Positions 42,351 to 54,021 of a stretch of 64,000 nucleotides of DNA are shown one piece after another. This DNA comes from Forficula auricularia (lineage: Eukaryota > Arthropoda > Insecta > Dermaptera > Forficulidae), in contig JALMQS010000128.1 in assembly GCA_024734495.1 (NCBI GenBank), positions 19,905,573-19,969,572 on the forward strand, written 5' to 3'. Every line of letters begins with the position of its first letter. The first letter of the stretch is position 1. Made by a program: the position numbers and the translations under genes. Under the pieces are notes generated by a model. It was not told where the DNA came from. It saw only the letters and a list, made by a program, of their open reading frames with translations, and made no database searches.

Positions 42351-42715
42351 AAAACAACGCAGTTGCTATAGTTACTTATAAAAATTCCTCCCAAATTTTT
42401 AGCATTTCACAGAGAGAAGCCTATCCATTCTTACTTAAGCAAGGCTAAATGAGCTATATTAAAACTTTCAAATGAATAAATTTTAAAGAATTTAAAAAAT
42501 TAAAAAAAGTACTCTCTTACTCTAGAGTAAAGTACTTTAAAATATAATTTTACTAAAAACTTTATTTAACCTTTTTTAACAAAAAATAAACATATATCCC
42601 CGGTATATAAATAGATTAAAAATATTTAAGAATGATTTCGGATAAATTCGGGTCTCATTGTGTTAGCATTGAAACAATCAGTGAAGAAGAAGATCAAGAA
42701 ACAATTATTATTGTT

Positions 42716-42790
42716 TGTAGCGTCAGTGGTTAGACCTAACTATGTACAATTAGAGTATCATGTCTGCGGTCTCGAGTTCTGTTGCGTGTC
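42716..42790 (+). repeat. tRNA-like SINE head, weak
   Basis: GTAGCGTCAGTGGTTAGACC (box A-like) is followed about 35 bp later by GGTCTCGAGTTCTG (degenerate box B). It does not fold as a tRNA. Tail not found. Confidence 0.35.
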
Positions 42791-43034
42791 CTTGTTAAAT
42801 AATTATTGTTATTAATTAACACTTTACGGGCTAGACTTCAATCGAGAACAAGGGCCATTGTTTGAGGGATAAAGCTGGCTAGAGATTGCGCTTGACCACC
42901 TCAACTAATTAAAGTTATCTTAAGTCTAGAAAGCTTAGAATTATACGTTTTAGCACACCTTGTTTCTAAATAAAGGGAATATTTTCTTTAAAATTTTGAT
43001 ATTTTCTTCTTATTATTATTATGTAGGAAAAAGC

Positions 43035-43105
43035 CTGTTTTTTCCAGAGCGTGTTTCCATCGATTTCTTGGACGGCCCCGTCTTCTTTTCCCGATAGGAT
43101 TGTTG
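43035..43105 (-). pseudogene. Retroelement-like coding relic
   Basis: The minus strand reads NNPIGKRRRGRPRNRWKHAL and continues EKTGFF. The RRRGRP..RW motif is common near the C-terminus of non-LTR retroposon proteins, but it is also an AT-hook-like string. It is too short to decide. Confidence 0.3.
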
Positions 43106-43140
43106 TTATATCTTTAGAATTTTTAATTTTATGAATTAAT

Positions 43141-43209
43141 TTAAAACGATTGAACCTCTTCCACTTTTAGTGATTTGGCGATTTCTGTCAGCAAACGAGG
43201 AGGCTTAAA
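43141..43209 (-). other. Candidate terminal coding exon
   Basis: After an acceptor of form T6AG at 43210-43217, the minus strand is open for 22 codons (FKPPRLLTEIAKSLKVEEVQ, then SF) and stops with TAA. It would fit a preceding exon ending in phase 0. The exon-like segment at 43547 ends in phase 2, so the two do not join directly. Unidentified protein; may be chance. Confidence 0.25.
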
Positions 43210-43546
43210 CTAAAAAACTGTAAGGGCAAGTTTATAAAAACAAACTTTTTCAACTAATTTTAAGCTAATTAGCTACAAATATTAACATTAACTAGAAAGC
43301 ACAACATTTAATCAGCTAGCAGGGACAGTGAAATTAAGAACTATAATTAACTAGCTTGTTGATATATTAACCAAAAGATTTTATTTTTATTTTTTATTTA
43401 ACTATTTTCGATTAAAGATAAAGTTTTCTTGCTGAAAGTTGGCTGTTTTGAGTATAATATGATGTCGTAATAGTAATATGACTTATACTAAGTAATATAT
43501 TAATGATGTATCAAAATTAATTAGAGTTTAATTGATTTGCTCTTAC

Positions 43547-43664
43547 CTTGGAAGAATGAATGGCCGTCGCGTCAGCACTGGTCGATTTCCGCCCGACAAA
43601 TGAAAAAAATCCCGTTTTGAATTCCTATTATCTTGAATGCATTTCTCTAGGTGGACTTGATTCT
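43547..43664 (-). other. Candidate internal coding exon
   Basis: On the minus strand a good acceptor (TTTTCTGTTTTAG) and a good donor (CCAAG then GTAAGAG) bound 118 nt. One frame is open throughout: NQVHLEKCIQDNRNSKRDFF, then HLSGGNRPVLTRRPFILP. The other two frames have stops. The segment is also GC-richer than its surroundings. No start codon is in that frame, so earlier exons must lie to the right if this is a gene. I do not recognise the protein. Confidence 0.4.
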
Positions 43665-43839
43665 CTAAAACAGAAAATATAAAAGAATATTTTTATTTAA
43701 AAAAAAAAGGAAAATTATCAGTAAAAGATAAATGAAAATAAAAACATGAACTTTTAGATAACAAAATGTAATTATTATTAGGTACATGGTATTGGACTGT
43801 TTAAGATTTTAAGCCTACAGATTTCATTAAAAAAAATTG

Positions 43840-44520
43840 GTTCAGTTTGGTCCAAGGGTCTAGATTTACATTTTTTGACCCCTGGTCCTAGACTGGTGAG
43901 ACAATTTTATTAGAAATTCAGCTTTCTTCCATTTTTGTTTAAAATATTTTTGAATCATCCCCCAATTTTGGCTTCAGGAAACAATAATAACTCTCTCTTT
44001 TTTTAAGGAGACAATAAAAGAGTGTGTCTTCTGCTGGAATTATACATTTTATTTATTTATAACGAGACTATAGTTTCTAGGGCTTTGCCCTCTTCTCTTT
44101 TTTTATTATAGGTTCATTTTTATAATATATTTCATTTTTCTGGTTTTTTTTTAACCCCTACTCCCCTTAATTTTGGGTTCAATTTCAACAAAAATTTAAT
44201 CAGCTCTTAATCTCAATGCACCAAAACTATATATGAAATTTCTATTTGCTATTCACACTAATTTTTGAGCTAGAGCGTACACAAAATTTGGTCACAGACA
44301 TTTTGACAAATCAATTAATATCTCGAAAAATGTAATTTTTTCGATGTTCACTCAATAGGGCTTTTTTGTAGACTAAATTGCCATAGCTTTGCTCAATTTT
44401 TTTAATCAAAATAGTTTCAAGTGTTTTTGAGATATTTCGAAAAAACGAAGCAAAAAAAAAACAACACTTTTTTGATTCACAATTACAATACTAGACCATA
44501 CCCTGTATTATTAAGTCAAA
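43840..44520 (+). repeat. Dispersed repeat family A, copy 2
   Basis: It shares with 3760-4740 the TTGGTT.AGTTTGGT, AAAATTTAATCAGCTCTTAA, ATTCACACTA.TTTTTGAG, ATGTAATTTTTTCGATGTTC and GTTTTTGAGATATTTCGAAAA blocks in the same order. Both copies carry a hammerhead-type insertion, but at different places. Confidence 0.6.
44006..44093 (-). mobile_element. 88-bp 5'-truncated hammerhead-type insertion
   Basis: It is bounded by TCTCTTTTTTTA at 43994-44005 and 44094-44105, a perfect 12-bp duplication. On the minus strand it begins AGAGGGCAAAGCCCTAG, the second part of a hammerhead (stem II), goes on through GAAACTATAGTC and AATAAATAAAATG, and ends TTATTGTCTCC. The CTGATGA strand is missing, so it is truncated inside the ribozyme and inactive. 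It gives clean borders for the 3' end of this subfamily (compare 62995-63255). Confidence 0.75.
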
Positions 44521-44529
44521 ATATGACTA

Positions 44530-46375
44530 TTTGAAAAATTTATTTAAAATTTTATAAAAAATTTTGATTTTTTTCAGTCTTTTTATAATTTAAATTTTTT
44601 TTACAATAAAACATAATTAATTACTAAATATGATTTAAGTATAATATATTTGAATCTTTCATGGTAAATTATTTATTTAGATCGTGGTTTTTTTATTAAA
44701 TTAGAGCTTGATAACGTCGTAAAAATGTTTTATTCTACATTATCTTACTCGCGAAACTGTATAAGTAAAAATTAAAAATTATCCATTTTAATTAGGCGCA
44801 AAATTCTAGTCTCAAAATAAATAAATAAATAAATAAAATATTTACATCTAGTACAACACCCAACTTAAGCAGATTATATTAGTCTCGAATTGAGAGGTGG
44901 TTTAAAGGTAAAATTTCGATTGTTAATTTCTGTAGTTTCGTCGGTGAATTATGAAAACATTCCGCACATACCAACAGAGCCATTCAGTGAATTAAATTTT
45001 CTCTTCTTGTGATTTATCGTCTGTCAATAAATACTACGCGGGGTAGCATTACAAATTACAATCCTTTATTTATTTTAGAACTTAAAATTTATCTTGTATA
45101 TTTAGGGACAGTGAAGAATTAATATTATTTCGGGATACGAAAATTAAAATTCATAAAGCTAATCAAATTTCACTATTAAAGTTAAGACTAGACAAAAGGA
45201 GACATCTTAACAATATGATCTATCTAAATAATTCTTTCGGGTTAGAATATTAAAGAAAAACTAAAATTTGATAGTTTTTTTTCAAAATTCAAAGAAATAT
45301 GAGGTTGAGTAAAATTCTAAAATATTTGTCCAGTCGAATCATGAATGATTGAATCCTATAAATTCATGGGAAATTAAAAAAAGAGGGGAATAGAATAATA
45401 TTTTAGTCATAGGAATAAAGTAATTAATTTATGTTTTGATTCGATTATAAGACAACAAAAAATAAGAAAAAAAAATCGCGTAAACGTGGTTTAAGAAGAA
45501 TTGTTGATTTAAAGAAATATATTATTAAAAAACTCTGTAATAAATAATAGTGCCGAAACAGTTCTACAATTGGCAATAAAATAAAATGATCTAAACAAGG
45601 TAAAATCTCTTAATAATTTTGTAGGTAATTTGTGAACTGGATACTGAGTGACACAAGAATGCTTGGAGAAGTCATATTTGGAACAGAAAAGAAAATTTTG
45701 GCCTTATTAATGTGTGTAAAACACCTTATCAATCTGATAAGAAATTTAAATTTCCTTAAGACATTTTAGAGATTCCAAAATAGTTAATCAGAAACTCTCC
45801 AAACCCTCACAAAACTTCAAAATGTTATATGGAAAAGAATTTCTATCAATATTGCTAGATGTTAGAAAATATTATGTTTTACCTGTATGTTACAAAATAA
45901 TTAACAGGTCAAAAATGTTGATACTTAAATAAATAGATAATTTATTGAGCTAAGTGTGATTTAGCATAAAAATATATTTTAACTGCCTGTTAATACATTA
46001 AAAAAAATCAGAACATGATCATGCCAATTTCTTCACTGTCACAAATAAAATCTCTTTTATTTTATATCACGCATCATTAAGATTTAAAGGCTTTTAGAAT
46101 AAAACCACATCTAAGTGGAACATTAACAGATCATTCCTACTCTCATACTTTTTATATTGTATAGTGCCATCAGCTCATTCCATTACAAAGACAAAAGCAT
46201 TGCAATAAAAATGTTATCATCTTTAAACTTAAAAACGCTATCAAATTAACAAGAAATGGAGCAAAAGTTAACTTAGTTAAACGTAGTTTCTTTATGTAGT
46301 TTTAGTTAAAAATCAGGGTTGTTAAATTTAAGTCAGAATAAATTTAGTACCTATAGAGAAAATCTCATCTCGTTT
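44530..46375. other. No gene recognised; one possible non-coding exon edge
   Basis: AT-rich. On the minus strand near 46383-46388 AACTAAG precedes GTAAGC, a good donor. All frames just upstream of it have stops, so it could only be a 5' untranslated exon. The segment 44890-45010 holds a 34-codon minus frame without domain. Confidence 0.25.
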
Positions 46376-46639
46376 TTCTGCTTACCTTAGTTCAAGATTG
46401 GTTGGTGAAATATGGCGTCAGACACCTAAAGGTAGTATTTCTCTGAAACTGCTCACAGTAGCAGACTATTGTTTTCAGATAAAAAGATAAACTTATTTTT
46501 TTGTAACTCCTCGGTAGTCGACGATCGTGACGTCATCGATTCGGTCTCCCTAGTCCCTACTGATGAGTCTCTTAGATCCTTGACTGTTCTCTGACCAGTT
46601 TAGCAGTCAGAAGTGTTGAAAATACTGTGTTCGATTATC

Positions 46640-46857
46640 ATGTTGAAGAAAAGTTTTGAAGATAATGACGACGAGCGACTAGTAGAGTACCTGCGTAGTA
46701 ATCGTGTTGAGCTTCCACTGCAGATGTTCCTATTATATCTTCTTTCACCATCTTTAAAACAAAATCGAACTGAGATGAGTTAAGTCTAAGAAAGTTTCTG
46801 AACCTCTCTTCATCATTTCGCAAGTGGCCAGCTATTAAGCTAGCGAAAAATTCTTAA
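46640..46857 (-). pseudogene. PIF/Harbinger-type transposase N-terminal relic
   Basis: The minus strand is open from about 46857 with EFFASLIAGHLRNDEERFRN, followed by FLRLNSSQFDFVLKMVKEDI. The DEE.F.NFLR.NS.QFD.L...V pattern is characteristic of the region ahead of the catalytic domain in Harbinger transposases (HARBI1-like). After this the sequence diverges. On the plus strand 46641-46720 a frame with DNDDERLVEYLRSNRVE reads like another piece of such an element, as if an inverted deletion joined two parts. Catalytic residues are absent. MITEs with Harbinger-type TAA duplications lie at 15939 and 48714. Confidence 0.5.
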
Positions 46858-48006
46858 CTTTTCCGAGTTTGGAATATGCTTTTGGGGCTAGTTCTTCTTA
46901 ACATAACCACAATTAATCTGATAAGAGCATGGAAAATTAAAATATAATATAAAAATAGCGAGTTTATTTCTTTAAAGTCGCGCATGCGTTATTGAAGGTT
47001 TTTTTAGCTTTGAATTTATAATACTTTTTATTTTTTCCCATTAAATAAGGAAATATTCTAACAAGTATCAAGGAAAGGCTTAAGTTTTATGTCGTGTCTT
47101 AAAAAGTAAGAGTGCGTTATTTGGAATAAATACAGTGTCAACTAAACTTAGATGGACTATAAAAATTATCCACGAACACAGAAAAGAAGTTAGTCCAGCC
47201 ATTAAATAATAAAAAAAAGAAACTTGAATTTAAGTCAAACCTCTTGGGACAAACATCGTGCTACCGAAATCGTAAAAATAGATCTATTACCTCACACTTT
47301 CAATTATTTACAATTTGCTAAATTAGAAGTTTTTTATCTTTGTCTGTATTTTTCTTGGGATACGCGGTGTTAGGTAAAACTTTTTCAAGATCAGCTTCTC
47401 TTAAACTTGAAACCTTTAATCTTGAAGAAGAAAAAAATAAGATACCTAACTTTGTTTTGTTTATTTTATAAAAGAAAAATGAAGTAAATTAAAAGTTTGA
47501 ATTTTTTTTTATTTTTCATTCTTTCATCGGAATCTTGTTAAATGAAAAGTTGTTAAACTTTAAAATTAAAGAATGAGTTAAAAAAATTTTATAAAAGAAA
47601 AAAATATATTTATAATTTAAGTAAATTAAATATTTTAAAATAAAAGTACGTAATTAATTTTTTTCTGACATTCAAAATTTGAAGTATTTTGATATTTTTA
47701 TGTTTTAAGATATATAGTAAAAATAATATAACTTTATAGTAAATTAAATTCGTTAGATATAAACATTGCAATTTCACGCTTAAACTGGAAACATTATCGT
47801 ATATTGATTATTTTATAAGTCTATTTATTTTTCCAGGGTGGCAAGCGAATATTTACATTCGAGATATGGGTGAATTTGAGCTTTGAATAGGGTAAGAATT
47901 TGAGTGGGCTTGGAAAAGCCTGAATATAAAGATCCTGAATATAAAGACAAGATTAGCAGATTTTTCTCCTGAGATAAGTAAAGTTGTCATTCCAGGAGAA
48001 GTCAGG

Positions 48007-48126
48007 CCCCATAATAACACTAAAATTTATTTTCTCGTGAAAAACATAAAAAAACTAAGGTTCGTTTATGATGGAGCCGCTATGAAGGATAAGAGCGAAG
48101 ATAGAAATGATTTCTAGCATTTTATA
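48007..48126 (+). pseudogene. BEL/Pao reverse transcriptase relic
   Basis: The frame reads PHNNTKIYFLVKNIKKLRFV followed by YDGAAMKDKS, ending at TAG 48124-48126. Intact BEL/Pao RTs have a Y.LPHH.V......KLRVVFD..AK....SLN block at this place. The upstream sequence (about 47880-48006) contains further decayed codons. It is unrelated in position to the element at 26627 and is the only other BEL/Pao trace seen. Confidence 0.5.
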
Positions 48127-48713
48127 GCATTCTTTTATATGGAAGTGTTTATATCGGAGAAAAGGCAAGAGCGAAGAATTGATTTTCTTATAAGTTTGGA
48201 AGCAGACACTTCATTAGTAAAATTTATAAATAAATAGCTTAGTGGAAAAAGCTAAAACTTGGGCAAATTTTCTTAAAGCTTATCTGATATACCTATATAA
48301 CCATATACTTAACATCTTCATCTTTGAAAAACAGCTTCTTCTGAAGGTTTATCAAAACCAAAAAACAAAAATTTGAACAAAGAACGGAGTTCCCAACATG
48401 TTCTTGCAACAAAAATTATCCTTTTTTAAACATTTTCATCATGAGCTCCTCAAACATCAGACTCCTCTTGTGGAACCAAAAATATCAAAATCATTATCAT
48501 CAAATTATTGAATTCAATGTTTTCTATTTTCATCCTGATTCATTTCGCTAAAATTGCTGGCCATGATTCTTCATAAAGGTGATGAAATTTCGAAACATGA
48601 ATATTGTGTGTGGTATATTTGATCTCCTTGAGTGTACTCTAAACGTTATATTATTTTAAAACACTTCCTTCTTAAGAATTTTACATTTTTTAAAATTTCT
48701 ATCAATTTACTAA

Positions 48714-48887
48714 GGGCCGGTTGTATGTCGCAAAGTAAATGCTTTTACCACTAACCAAAGGTAGATGGTAAATGGAGGGATGGGATGGCCAATCAGATGA
48801 CAGGCACTGAAGGTTCCTGTCATCTGATTGGCCATCTACCGTTTGTTAGTGGTAAAAAGCATTTACTTTGCGACATGCAACCGGCCC
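48714..48887. mobile_element. PIF/Harbinger-type MITE, 174 bp
   Basis: Near-perfect arms GGGCCGGTTGTATGTCGCAA, continuing AAGTAAATGCTTTTACCACTAAC, face their inverted copy. TAA flanks both ends (48711-48713 and 48888-48890). The centre ATCAGATGACAGGCACTGAA is a hairpin with TTCCTGTCATCTGATTGGCC. It is a relative of the MITE at 15939 by outer ends and centre. Confidence 0.85.
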
Positions 48888-48894
48888 TAAGAGA

Positions 48895-51800
48895 TATGGC
48901 TCTTATCGTTTATTACAGCTCCAAAGTAAATACCATGGAAAGAGAGATTTCGCAGTGCTTTTGTCGCTCTTATCGTTGGTTTATCGAAGCTCTAATGTAA
49001 GGCAGGCAACATATACGTAAGTATTTGTATCTTTGTGGTAAAATATTTAATTAAATTCTTGGTCTATTCCTATTTATAAAAGGGAATTCATGCCGGATCA
49101 AAAATTGTTTGAATGATTTGATTGAATTTGACTTATCCCTTTGAAAGAAAAGGATAGAAAAAAGATGACTACCAAATTTCTTTATAAATTTGGTTAAAGA
49201 ATAAAATCACTTTTCCTAGAGGGAATGTCAGAAAAGAAAGAGAGAGGATTTGGAATTTTTTTTTATTTATTTCTTTTCCAAAGGAAAGAAAAAAGAATAC
49301 AAAGATTTGTTGAGTCTATCAGAGAAAGAAGTCTTTTGTTTTAGTATTACGCGTCTCTACTACTCAATATAAAAATTCTTTTCTTGAAATCAACTTTTTA
49401 TCATATTTTCTGAAAAAACAAAAACTCTACCTGAGATAATAATATAAATATATTTTTATATTTCCATAAGCCTGGGGTTCATTTTGAAATGATCATTATT
49501 ACTAGCTTGGTTATTAGTGGAGCTATGAAGTCTCTTAAAAAAAAACTAGAAGATTTTTTATAGTAAAGCAGCGTTGAAAACAGAAAAAACATTGAACATT
49601 GCATTCTCAAATTCTTTTTAAAAACAATTATCCTTTTCTTGTTAAATCATTTGTTTCATTAATTATACTTTAATAGACTATTTGATTCTTAATAAAAACT
49701 AATACATCAAAACAAAATCTATTTATAAAAAAATTATGGTTTTGTCTGTTCATTGGTCCAAATCACGCCAAATTTTGGTTCCACACGTTTTAAGCAAAGT
49801 TATGAACGAAAACACCCTCAACAAAATTCCTGCCAGTCTCTATATATGTCTGTCTGTCTGTCTGTTTCCGTGATTTGCTCGAAAAGTTGCTCACGATTCA
49901 CGTAAAAACGGCTGAAGGGATTATTATGAAATTTCATATTTGCATCAGATGTCTTCTAACTTACGTTTATAACGTTTTGATATTTTGATATTTTGACCCC
50001 AAAAGGGGGTTTGGGTGTCACACAAATGGAAATTATTAAATAGCTCCTAAAGTTTTCATAAATACATGTCATAATGAGATAACATAAAAACAATATCATG
50101 ATTCTATAACTACTAAAATTGCAGGGTTACTATACGTCCAGAATTTGGTGGATCTGCCTTGCATTATCTTAATTAACCCCCTTGCTTTTTATGCCACATC
50201 TGAATATTTCAATAACTTTTTGATTTCTAAATATTTTTTGTTATTACCTAATGGAACTTTTTGTAGTAAAACCGACTTTAGAAGAAAGAAGGATCCAATT
50301 TTTATTATGAACTCGAAAATAAATAAAATATTTTTCTAATATGATCGAAAATAAAAAATATTTTTTTTATTATCAAGAGTGAAGAATTTAAGAAAAATAT
50401 TCTTTAATACAATTAAGTTCAATTTTATAGATTTAAGTCGCTTTTAAAATGGAGTGAGAGGCTCTAAAGTGGTCATTTTTAGGTGATTTTTTGTATCTAT
50501 CAGCGTTCAAAGGTGGCTTAACTTAAGATTATGATAAATTTATATAAATTTGTTTATTCTATCCTTATTAACGATGAATAAGAATGAATTTGATATTTCA
50601 AGTATTTTGGAATATATAATTTACAGAATCCACTGTAAATGAGTCTGACTCTCGTTCGGCCGCCTTATTTAAATAAATTAATCTAAATGCATACATTCTT
50701 CCATTCCTTTAAAATTTCACAGTAAATTATCCCAAGCTTTTTTATTTGGAAGTTTAAGGACGCCTTCGATGAAAAATCTACAAGTGCGTCTGATAGTTTC
50801 ACACTGTTGTTTGTTGTTTTAGAAATAAACCTTATATATATGCTACGTGACTTGTCATCGCCTCTTGAATTTGGGCATATTTCGGATGATCCTCAGATTT
50901 CTTCGTTTATATAATATAATATATTTTTTAGGGTCATAGGCTAACCCTTAGCAGTACACATTCTCACAGTTTGTGATCTTGACTCTTGACGAAGAAGGCT
51001 CTCTTGACCCTACAACACTTGAAGTAAAAATATATTATTTACTTTTCTCTTAAGGAATATCAGGATTCTTAAAAATGAACCTGAGATCTCCAATATCAAT
51101 GTGTGTATCCTTTCTTCTAAGATATCTCAGCAGTTTGATTTTCTTTGCGAACTTTCATTATATACTAGTATATCTTCTTCAAATGACAGTTTAGTCCTTT
51201 AGTACTTTATTGATTTTTTTTTTTTAATTAAAAAACTGCCCATGGAAGGAAGTATTTGCGTAAAAAAGACCTACTTAAATGTTTCGACGATTCCCAAGGG
51301 ATCAAGGAAGCTTTATAGCAAACCCAAATTTCTTATTAAACACAAACAAAGGGACTGTATGCTTTTCTAGATCAAGACGACTTAAAAGCAAATACAACCT
51401 CGCCTCTTGATTGATAATATTTTTTTTTTTTTTTTTTGCGTAAACAACTCTTTGTATTTGTTCTAGAGGAGTTATCTGTTAGCTTTGAATAGGGATTCAA
51501 AGTTGTAAAGATAAAGTTATGCAAAGAACGACGTGAACTAGTAATTCATCCTTTCAAATTTCTAAATAAACGCTGGAAAGGATTGTACATATAATAGAAA
51601 CCATCCTTCTATAGAATTCTATTCCAAACGACTCCAAATTTCATCTTAAATGCTTTTTCATACAAATATTTATTTACAAATAGGTGTATACCTATAAATT
51701 ATCTTATTTCACTATTTATGATATTACTTTGAAAGGTTCATCTTAATTTTTATGCCCGTACTTCTTCTATTAAGCTCTCCTTTCAAAATTTTCTTAACAT

Positions 51801-52025
51801 TTTGTCCAAACTTTTACTCAATTTTCAAGGTTATTCATAATTCCTTAACAAAATATTTGTAACTTGGTAACAAAAAAAAATAAAGTATCATCCAAAGTAT
51901 GAAATGAAAAAGAACCTGAATGTAATTCGGAAACGAGTTATCAGACTAATTGACGACCAGACCTTTAAATAGTGAGTGACTTCCTTAGCTTGCCCATCGA
52001 AGAAGTGACTAGTATTTATTTATTT
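48895..52025. other. No gene recognised; several old repeat traces
   Basis: 49735-50030 contains a TCTG run (about 49848-49865) and CGTAAAAACGGCTGAAGGG with TTATTATGAAATTTCATATT, phrases typical of insect interspersed repeats. 50700-50920 has a 60-codon plus frame without ATG at its start. 51243-51374 has a 43-codon ATG frame. Neither shows a domain. A T-run of about 19 bases lies near 51420. Confidence 0.3.
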
Positions 52026-52320
52026 ATATCCTATACTACTAAAGCACATATCTGCCCGCCTCTGTATGTATATGTATGAATCTATGAATCCATGTCCGTC
52101 CCGCAACAAAACAAGTCGTCATGGTTACCAATTTAAATGAAATCTATATATATATAAAGCAAGATGGCCGCCGATAACTAAAATTGTGCACCCTCTGTAG
52201 TTCAGAGGGGAGGGGGACTTCATTCTTGAAAAGGAGTTGGGTCGGAGTTAAAGGTGTAGATGCGGGTTTTGAAAAATGGAAGATTATATATATAATAATC
52301 GTGCAAAATGATCACTAGCT
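52026..52320 (+). repeat. Repeat-like segment, possible DNA-transposon end
   Basis: TCCTATACTACTAAAGCACA with CTGCCCGCCTCTGTATGTAT is followed by ATATATATAAAGCAAGATGG. The start with TC and the ACTAAAG pattern resemble some Helitron-like 5' ends, but no hairpin-CTRR 3' end was found. Confidence 0.2.
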
Positions 52321-52657
52321 CTTAGGCTACTATGGCAGCCCAAGAATTATAAAAAGTACAAATTACGAATAAAATAAATGAATTCTGTTGTGTTAATCTG
52401 TTATTGGCAAACTTGAAATGCAAAGAAGGACTGTTAAAGGAGAAAAAAAGACGTGATTATCAACTTGATCCTTTTAAATTCTGAAAGACGATTCATAAGA
52501 TTGGTTTTTAAGAGAGTGAAAATGATGTTCCAAAAATTATTTTATTCACGCAATTTTTCCTTTTTATTATCTTTCGACTGTCATTTCATCAAATGTTTTT
52601 ATTAAATAAACAAATAAAGAACAATAATAATAATGAAGAAATTAGAGTGAAACTTAC

Positions 52658-52707
52658 ATTGAAATGGCGTTAGATGAGGCCAAGAAATTACACCTGAATG
52701 GCTTGGT
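52658..52707 (-). other. Candidate small internal exon, 50 nt
   Basis: On the minus strand a strong acceptor (TTTATTTTCCAG) and a consensus donor (AAT then GTAAGTTT) bound 50 nt. Two frames are open: one reads TKPFRCNFLASSNAIS, the other PSHSGVISWPHLTPFQ. Neither joins in phase to the exon-like segment at 43547 without making a stop, so if both are real they belong to different genes or missing exons lie between them. Confidence 0.3.
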
Positions 52708-53169
52708 CTGGAAAATAAATTTTAAAATTTTGAAAGAAAAAGTATTTATTTAGATATTTTTTTCTCACTCTCTTAGAGTCAACAATTATGTTTGAGATTA
52801 TTTCATTACAAATTATTAAGTCATTTGATCACATTGAATGGATTAAATATGCATCTTTTGGAGGTGAAAGTATTTTCAATTTTCGCACTTCTCTTCTTGT
52901 CCTTTTTACAAGAGTACTCAAGTGAGAGAAGCCATTGATCAGACTTATTGAATCCTCTACAGCTGATCAAACATTGCTTTGACTTTTTTTTTAACTAATC
53001 CAGTGAGTCTTAAAGGGTGATTTTGGTACTCTCTCATCTCTTTCGACAACTTGTTCATTTTCTCACACACGTCTTTGTTTTTTTCTTCTTTCTAGCGTCA
53101 AACTTTTTAGGAAAAAACAAAAACCTAGTTTTCCTCCTAATGTTTTCAATGTTAAATATCCGCTAGTAT

Positions 53170-54013
53170 CAGTAGCGGCGCCAGCTTTTTATTAACACGC
53201 TTTTATTAGTTTCACATGTATGTTTGTTTGTATGTATGCAACTGACTCGTTTGGGCTCGATTTTGCCCCACTTTAAGCGATCAGACTTACTTTAAACGTT
53301 GTAGACTTATCAACGACCGACGACAATACAATATTTTGATAAGCTTATCTCATTATCCTGATTAGGATCGCCAGGATTATTTTATTATATATGTAAATTT
53401 GAAATCTCAAAATAGTTGGCGCACAAACTTGGCACGCCAACAACGCCCTCTGGCCCAGAGCCGTGTCACATGTACATATTAAAGACGGTTTTATAGCAAA
53501 TCGAACTAAAAATCAGAAAATAAATTTTAATTTATATTTTATTTAACTGTTATAAAAAGTATACTGGCTCAATATGTTTCAAATTATTTTCAAAAATTCT
53601 TAAATAAAAGAAAGTTATGAGGGGAAAATTGGTTTCATTGTAAAAAAGCGTGGGGTGCTTTTTATCATATTTCTATACTAACTCTACGTTTATAAATAAC
53701 TACTAATTATATATTTACAACAATCAATATCGAGCACCACACGCTTTTTTACAATGAAATTAATTTTCTTTTCAAAACTTTATTTTTATTTTAGAATTTT
53801 TGAAAATTATTGAAACATATTGAGTAAGTATACTTTTTATAACAGTTGAATAAAATATAAATTAAAAGTTATTTTCTGATTTTTAGTTCGATTTGCTATT
53901 AAAGCGTGTTTTTTTAGTTTATTAAACTATATTTTATTCTTTTCGGTTGGGCCACACCTGGGAGAAAAATTTGGAGGGTGGTCCTATGGTGGCCACCCCT
54001 AGCGCCGCTACTG
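53170..54013. mobile_element. hAT-type foldback element, 844 bp
   Basis: The ends CAGTAGCGGCGCCAGC and TAGCGCCGCTACTG are inverted. The flanks are GCTAGTAT (53162-53169) and GCTAGAAC (54014-54021), matching at 5 of 8 positions. Inside, two arms of about 170 bp (53490-53655 and 53735-53905) are inverted copies: TTTTATAGCAAATCGAACTA, ATAAAAAGTATACT, CATTGTAAAAAAGCGTG with GGTGCT/AGCACC. There is no transposase. Confidence 0.7.
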
Positions 54014-54021
54014 GCTAGAAC

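Noticed and set aside
50650..50935. 60-codon open plus frame near 50.7-50.9 kb
   Set aside because: No ATG near the start, no domain, and such lengths are expected by chance in AT-rich DNA.
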